This document shows, one piece after another, positions 6,559 to 8,225 of a stretch of 8,225 bases of DNA (the first letter of the stretch is position 1; each line of letters starts with the position of its first letter). The DNA lies in NCBI GenBank assembly GCA_964566075.1, contig CAZMHJ010000036.1, positions 1 to 8,225 on the forward strand, in the 5' to 3' direction. Source of the DNA: CAZMHJ01 sp964566075 (GTDB lineage: Bacteria > Patescibacteriota > Saccharimonadia > Saccharimonadales > CAIOMD01). The translations under genes and the position numbers were made by a program. The notes below the pieces were generated by a model. That model ran no database searches and was not told the DNA's origin. It saw nothing but the letters and a program-made list of their open reading frames with translations.

Positions 6559-8225
6559 CTATTGTACCTTGCGATATGACATTGAGCTACCTTGATAAAC
6601 TGTGACACTCTGACCTGCTGTGCCCGTATTTTGAGCAAATTGGAATTGCAAATTGCCCGCTGTTCCTGCGGTTCGAATATATCCACTTAATCGAATATTA
6701 CCCCTATAGCCAGCCGTGCTAGCTAGGGTACACGTTTGGCCACTGGCTGTTATATTGCATACTGTGCTCACAGTAGCAGAAGTATCTGCGGTGGTTGAAA
6801 TCGCAACTGTTGATCCTGCAGGAACGGTAAATGTGTATTTAAAGTCAGCAGCGGCACTGGTAGACGAGAAGTTAATTACAGCATCTATGTTGTATGAACT
6901 ATTAGCCGCCAGTGCTAATACTAGCGTATTATCATTTTGGAACGTTGCGTTATTGGTTACGGTTTGGTCAGCAGTTTTCGTGATTGTAGTTTCACTTATA
7001 CAGTTCTTCCATGTATTCTCTTCGTAACATTTAAATCTGTTGTTTGCCGAATTGTAATACATGCCGCCATTCGTACCGGTTGGGTCACCGGTTGTATTCT
7101 TTGTATCGAGTACAAGAAGTGTTGCGTTTGCATCTGCTGCCGCGCCACCAATCTGTACGATGCCACCAGAAGTATCAACGTTAAAGAACTGTGTGCCGCC
7201 CGCATTCTTAATATTAAGTGCAGCCGTATCTGTTAGTTGCATAGCCAGCGCACCACTATTAAGTACGCTAAAGACCGGTGTTCCACCTTTTTGTAACGTC
7301 ATGATATTTGCTGTCGCTCCAGTCTTATTAATAAAGATACTTGGTTGCGTTGTACTACCATCTGCCTGGGCGGCGCTCGGCGCTACAAGCATAATCGTAC
7401 CATTGACGTCAGGTAGGTTAATCGTTCGGCTTGCACTTAGCGTATTTGTACCAAGAACAGCTGTAAATCCATTTGAAGCTGTAGCGTCATTAAAGGCTAT
7501 AGTGCCTGCAGTTGGAGAAGCTGTATCAGTTCCAAGAATTACATTACCTGCAAATGTCTGCTGTGCTGTGTAGCTCTGAGCTAAGTTCAATAACCCAACG
7601 TTTGTTGAAAGCCGTGCGTCTGCTACGGTGCCGCTACTGATGTTGGTTGCATTTAGGTTGGTTACTGCTGCGCCACTTATGGCTGGGAGCGCTCCCGATA
7701 GATTTGCAGACGTTAGGCTGGTAAGCGCACTTGCATTGAGTGCGGGTAAAGCGCCAGTACCTGAAAGCTGTACGAGTTGATTGGCACCATTAAAGGTGTT
7801 ACTCATAAGCGTTACAGTAGCCGGTAGTTGTCCAGTACCAATGGTTCCGCTACTTATATTAGATGCGTTTAGATTTGTGAGTGCTGCACCGCTAATGGCT
7901 GGCAATGCACCCGTTAGGTTACCTGAGCTAAGACTGGTTAATGCACTACCGTTCAGTATCGGCAACTTACCCGTCGCATCAAGTTGTACTAATTGGCTGT
8001 TGCCGTTGAAGGTATTACCAAGAAGGGTGACGTTTGTACTTAAGCGAGCATCTGCTACCGTACCACTACTGATGTTTGAGCCATTCAAAGTCGTCAGTGC
8101 CGAACCGTTGAGTGCCGGTAATGTACCGGTGCCACTTAACTGTACTAATTGGTTATTACCATTAAACGTATTGCCAAGTAACGTGACGTTGGTTGAAAGT
8201 CGTGCATCTGCGACTGTGCCACTCG
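6559..8225 (-). CDS. Large repeat-rich fibre-like surface protein, C-terminal part (5' end outside window)
   Basis: The last 554 residues of a large low-complexity beta-type protein are visible. The frame stays open to the right edge, so an apparent start (a TTG at 8088) is only a Leu codon inside a repeat. Order of parts: 52-residue repeats rich in Gly, Ser, Thr, Asn, Ala and Leu (8225 to about 7585); a module containing RTINLPDVNGTIML (about 7551-7384), a motif style common in tail fibres; two short related beta units around GGTPVFSVLNSG and GGTQFFNVDTSG; a GGMYYNSANNRFKCYEENTW module (about 7070-7000); and a C-terminal beta domain of about 140 residues ending AQNTGTAGQSVTVYQGSSMS. Its only four cysteines form two C-x8-C pairs. 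There is no C-terminal anchor or sorting motif. The composition and modules suggest an exported adhesin or fibre of the kind seen in CPR genomes. The exact function and the N-terminal anchor or signal peptide are not visible. Confidence 0.87.
   Translation of the reverse strand, partial: SGTVADARLSTNVTLLGNTFNGNNQLVQLSGTGTLPALNGSALTTLNGSNISSGTVADARLSTNVTLLGNTFNGNSQLVQLDATGKLPILNGSALTSLSSGNLTGALPAISGAALTNLNASNISSGTIGTGQLPATVTLMSNTFNGANQLVQLSGTGALPALNASALTSLTSANLSGALPAISGAAVTNLNATNISSGTVADARLSTNVGLLNLAQSYTAQQTFAGNVILGTDTASPTAGTIAFNDATASNGFTAVLGTNTLSASRTINLPDVNGTIMLVAPSAAQADGSTTQPSIFINKTGATANIMTLQKGGTPVFSVLNSGALAMQLTDTAALNIKNAGGTQFFNVDTSGGIVQIGGAAADANATLLVLDTKNTTGDPTGTNGGMYYNSANNRFKCYEENTWKNCISETTITKTADQTVTNNATFQNDNTLVLALAANSSYNIDAVINFSSTSAAADFKYTFTVPAGSTVAISTTADTSATVSTVCNITASGQTCTLASTAGYRGNIRLSGYIRTAGTAGNLQFQFAQNTGTAGQSVTVYQGSSMSYRKVQ
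6562..6981 (-). other. C-terminal beta domain resembling ends of phage tail proteins
   Basis: This codes for the last 140 residues of the surface protein. The pattern runs KTADQTVTNNATFQNDNTL, then ANSSYNIDAVINF, then ADFKYTFTVPAGS, and finally NLQFQFAQNTGTAGQSVTV with a GSSM turn. That order recalls a beta-sandwich module I associate with the C-termini of actinobacterial phage minor tail proteins and CPR surface proteins (N.TY.....-F....PAG-...L...WAQNTS....T....GS). The resemblance is from memory of the pattern and was not tested by search. The cysteine pair in VCNITASGQTC lies inside it. Confidence 0.5.
7585..8225 (-). repeat. In-frame tandem repeats of 156 nt (52 aa) with 60-nt (20 aa) inserts
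   Basis: The units share the core NISSGTVADARLSTNV, LLGNTFNG, QLVQL, GTGxLPALNGSALTSL. Going 5' to 3' on the minus strand there is a partial unit 1 (8225-8086), unit 2 (8085-7930), a 20-residue insert (7929-7870), unit 3 (7869-7714), a second insert (7713-7654) and a truncated unit 4 of 23 residues (7653-7585). The inserts are related to each other through the shared GALPAISGAA. More units probably continue past the right edge. The units are close at protein level but clearly diverged at DNA level. Confidence 0.92.

Noticed and set aside
6985..6995. GTTTCAC half of a parS-like site
   Set aside because: Only one arm is present and the inverted half is missing; it is inside the surface-protein coding sequence.
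7061..7573. 170-residue plus-strand open frame
   Set aside because: It lies fully antisense to the surface protein and arises from its biased composition. It has no ribosome binding site or recognisable domain.
8086..8088. A start codon for the surface protein at 8088
   Set aside because: The codon is TTG inside a repeat (SALTTLNGS), and the frame continues open to the window edge with the same repeat upstream, so the gene is 5'-truncated and does not start here.
7585..8225. CRISPR array or non-coding satellite
   Set aside because: The repeats are long, in frame, diverged at DNA level and conserved at protein level; there are no short identical repeats with unique spacers.

Overview
The window reads as a stretch of a small-genome, Gram-positive-type bacterial chromosome, most consistent with Candidatus Saccharibacteria (TM7) or a related Patescibacteria/CPR lineage. 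This is an inference from gene style and content. The reasons are a chromosomal-type ParA-ParB pair, an LCP (LytR-CpsA-Psr) cell-wall transferase with a long basic cytoplasmic tail, a single-span signal peptidase I, a membrane-anchored HtrA protease, and a large repeat-rich surface protein whose modules resemble those seen in CPR surface proteins. All genes read through in the standard code. All eight visible stop codons are TAA or TAG, and no gene needs TGA as a sense codon, which argues against the TGA=Gly code of Gracilibacteria/SR1.

Layout from left to right: the 3' end of a PrmC/HemK release-factor methyltransferase (1-414, +) converges with and overlaps by 4 nt a minus-strand envelope block. 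In transcription order that block is the LCP transferase (4020-2398), a Trp-rich polytopic membrane protein of unknown function (2394-1645) and an HtrA/DegP-like protease (1607-411). The gaps are only 3 and 37 nt, so this is probably one operon. A compact divergent promoter region (about 4021-4114) separates it from signal peptidase I, lepB (4115-4822, +). The parA-parB operon follows on the minus strand (6492-4848), with the two genes overlapping by 17 nt. The right quarter (6559 to beyond 8225, -) is the C-terminal part of a large fibre-like surface protein. It has 52-residue tandem repeats, a tail-fibre-like beta module, two C-x8-C cysteine pairs and a C-terminal beta domain that resembles the ends of phage tail proteins.

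Functionally the window joins envelope biogenesis and quality control (LCP, LepB, HtrA, unknown membrane protein) with chromosome segregation (ParAB) and a probable exported adhesin or fibre that could use LepB and Sec for export. Coding density is very high and there is no gene-free stretch over 100 nt. I see no tRNA, rRNA, CRISPR array, insertion sequence or clear parS site. The most unusual signals are the repeats in the surface gene, which keep their amino acids while most codons differ synonymously, and the symmetrical -10 element plus terminator-like hairpin in front of the LCP gene.
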